From CAOJBM01 sp051872535 (GTDB lineage Bacteria; Bacillota_I; Bacilli_A; RF39; UBA660): 16,256 nucleotides of DNA. The notes under the pieces were generated by a model. The model saw only the letters and a list, made by a program, of their open reading frames with translations, did not search any database and had not been told where the DNA came from. Shown here piece by piece: positions 15,212-16,256 of this stretch (position 1 is its first letter; the number at the start of each line of letters is the position of its first letter). The translations under genes and the position numbers were made by a program. The stretch is taken from assembly GCA_051872535.1 (NCBI GenBank), contig JBJEDY010000016.1, forward strand, positions 1-16,256, given 5' to 3'.

Positions 15212-15940
15212 TTAGATTACTAGTGAATCTAAAGCTAAGATAATCATATCATTTAAAGCAGTTTGTCTTGCTTCAATTGATATCACTACGTCTGAGAACT
15301 TAGAGTCAACAGCCGTTACCATACATGTAGCTTCCCTTCCAAAGCTATTTGCAACATGAATTAATCCAAATGCTTCCATCTCTTCTGCAAGAGGTTCAAT
15401 ATCTTTTGGAATTCTATTTAATATTGCATCTATATCAACGTAAGGTCCAAAGACATCGGTTGTCATTATGGTTCCTACATGTATTTTCATATTTTTTTGC
15501 TTAGCAACTTCTAAAATACGATCATTTAATAAAGTAGATGGCTTTACAGTTTTTTCTTTATAACCATCATATTGAAATGCAAAATTTGATTCAGTATATA
15601 TTTGATCAGCTAAAACAACTTCAGGTACTTCAACACTAGGAGATACAACTCCAGCTGTACCAATACGAATTATTTTCTTAACATCAAAGAAATAGAATAA
15701 TTCCCAACTATATATACTTACTGATGGCATTCCCATTCCATGCCCCATTACTGTGACTCTTTTTCCTTTATATGTTCCAGTAAATCCTAACATATTTCTA
15801 ACACTAGTTACTTCTTTAGCATCTGTTAAAAAGTTTTCTGCAATATATTTTGCTCTTAGGGGATCTCCTGGCATTATAACAACATCAGCAATATCATCTT
15901 TATTGCATTTTATATGAATAGGTTCTTCTTGTGGTTTTAT
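15212..15940 (-). CDS. deoD: Purine-nucleoside phosphorylase DeoD, with a probable ATA start codon
   Basis: A hexameric-type (NP-I family) phosphorylase that cleaves purine (deoxy)ribonucleosides to base plus sugar 1-phosphate in salvage. With the start used here it is 242 residues; the family has about 235. Conserved residues: His9 (EPIHIK, equivalent of E. coli His4), MPGDPLRAKYIAENFL (Gly25 and Arg29, phosphate), Arg48, HGMGMPSVSIY (67-77), RIGTAG (Arg92; Thr95 where Ser is usual), EEMEA (186-190), Asp212 and Arg225. The first in-frame ATG (15874) would start at MPGD and lose the N-terminal strand with His9. Upstream, the frame is open to a TAG at 15953-15955 and has no ATG, GTG or TTG; the only codon at proper distance (6 bases) from AGGAGGG is ATA at 15938-15940. 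Either ATA is the start or one base is wrong. It stands alone between two terminators. Confidence 0.9.
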   Translation of the reverse strand: MKPQEEPIHIKCNKDDIADVVIMPGDPLRAKYIAENFLTDAKEVTSVRNMLGFTGTYKGKRVTVMGHGMGMPSVSIYSWELFYFFDVKKIIRIGTAGVVSPSVEVPEVVLADQIYTESNFAFQYDGYKEKTVKPSTLLNDRILEVAKQKNMKIHVGTIMTTDVFGPYVDIDAILNRIPKDIEPLAEEMEAFGLIHVANSFGREATCMVTAVDSKFSDVVISIEARQTALNDMIILALDSLVI

Positions 15941-15945
15941 ATTAT

Positions 15946-15952
15946 CCCTCCT
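15946..15952 (-). promoter_or_regulatory. Strong ribosome binding site of deoD, placing the start at ATA 15940
   Basis: AGGAGGG on the minus strand is a near-perfect anti-16S match. Its spacing to the ATA at 15940 is 6 bases; the next in-frame ATG is more than 70 bases away, too far to be served by it. Confidence 0.8.
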
Positions 15953-15967
15953 CTATTTTACACTTTT

Positions 15968-15999
15968 ATTATACAACATTTATACAATAATATTGTAAA
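15968..15999 (-). promoter_or_regulatory. deoD promoter with unusual spacing and an overlapping palindrome
   Basis: Minus strand TATAAT (15968-15973, perfect -10). The only -35-like hexamer is TTTACA (15994-15999), 20 bases away rather than 17. The 15-base perfect palindrome TACAATAATATTGTA (15983-15997) covers the -35 and half the spacer, the place of a repressor operator or, given the long spacer, of a MerR-type activator. A related 15-mer lies at 16014-16028 in the adjacent hairpin. Confidence 0.5.
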
Positions 16000-16000
16000 T

Positions 16001-16039
16001 AAAAATAGATATTTACATTATTATTGTAAATATCTATTT
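16001..16039 (-). terminator. Intrinsic terminator of the right-edge gene
   Basis: Fifteen-base perfect stem, TGTAAATATCTATTT (16025-16039) against AAATAGATATTTACA (16003-16017), seven-base loop, T run on the minus strand. It begins 2 bases past the stop codon of the gene at 16042. All-but-AT stem, but long. Confidence 0.75.
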
Positions 16040-16041
16040 AG

Positions 16042-16256
16042 TTAAATTGTCTTAGTTAATAAAAGATTATTTTCTTGTAAAAATAAAGTGTCCTCCGATG
16101 ATAATGGTACTTGTAATTCATTATTCCAATTATTAGCAAATAAAATGTACGAATTAACAAAAGGATCATTTATATTATAATACTCTTCATTTATCTTTTC
16201 TTTACTTATTACCAAATCAACTTCGGGATATTCAGCTAAGACACTTCTAATAACAT
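16042..16256 (-). CDS. C-terminal part of an unrecognised protein (runs off the right edge)
   Basis: Only the last 70 codons are in the window; the gene continues beyond 16256. The visible residues include VIRSVLAEYPEVDLVISKEK near the start and the end LFLQENNLLLTKTI. The other two minus-strand frames close at once, and a strong terminator follows the TAA by 2 bases, so this is a real gene end. The stretch NSYILFANNWNNELQVPL followed by LLLTKTI reminds one loosely of the short beta domains at the end of alpha-glucosidases, but the resemblance is too weak for a call. Confidence 0.65.
   Translation of the reverse strand, partial: VIRSVLAEYPEVDLVISKEKINEEYYNINDPFVNSYILFANNWNNELQVPLSSEDTLFLQENNLLLTKTI

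Noticed and set aside
1..16256. CRISPR arrays, tRNA or rRNA genes, insertion sequences
   Set aside because: No spaced repeats beyond the two 30-base copies, no cloverleaf or rRNA segments, and no transposase or integrase motifs were seen on either strand.

Overview
The window comes from a low-GC Gram-positive bacterium, most likely an uncultured gut member of the Bacilli (an RF39- or Erysipelotrichales-like lineage; the order is inference). The reasons are the AT-rich DNA, strong AGGAGG-type ribosome sites, short hairpin-plus-T terminators, a T-box leader on ileS, an IleRS of the type 2 kind, and PriA and DeoD sequences of Firmicutes type. TGA is a stop: priA, the 334-aa TPR gene and the LytTR gene all end with it, so this is not the Mycoplasma code.

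Layout. Positions 1-1180 hold an accessory locus: a secreted or membrane-anchored surface protein gene (190-1107, minus strand) behind a promoter whose spacer contains a run of nine G. The same -35/G-run sequence recurs at the extreme left edge, just beyond the gene, and probably drives a further gene outside the window. Positions 1190-8080 are all minus strand: priA (primosomal helicase), a membrane-anchored coiled-coil protein of unknown function, and a translationally coupled pair of TPR proteins, the larger with an AbiEi-like winged-helix N-terminus. Positions 8235-11621 hold ileS with its terminator, a full isoleucine T-box leader and a consensus promoter. The plus strand from 11732 carries a phosphomannomutase/phosphoglucomutase, a LytTR response regulator plus GHKL sensor kinase (AgrA/AgrC-like), and a cold-shock protein. 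The minus strand then resumes with deoD and the C-terminal end of an unrecognised gene that runs off the right edge.

Most transcription units can be delimited: promoters are proposed for the surface gene, priA, the coiled-coil gene, the TPR pair, ileS, the two-component pair, csp and deoD, and terminators follow nearly all of them. The best candidates for something new are the phase-variable promoter cassette at the left edge, with its second copy implying an array of switchable surface genes, and deoD, whose reading frame has no ATG, GTG or TTG start at the right place but has an ATA at ideal distance from a perfect ribosome binding site. The IleRS carries the swapped GIHH form of the HIGH signature, a form linked in the literature to mupirocin hyper-resistance.
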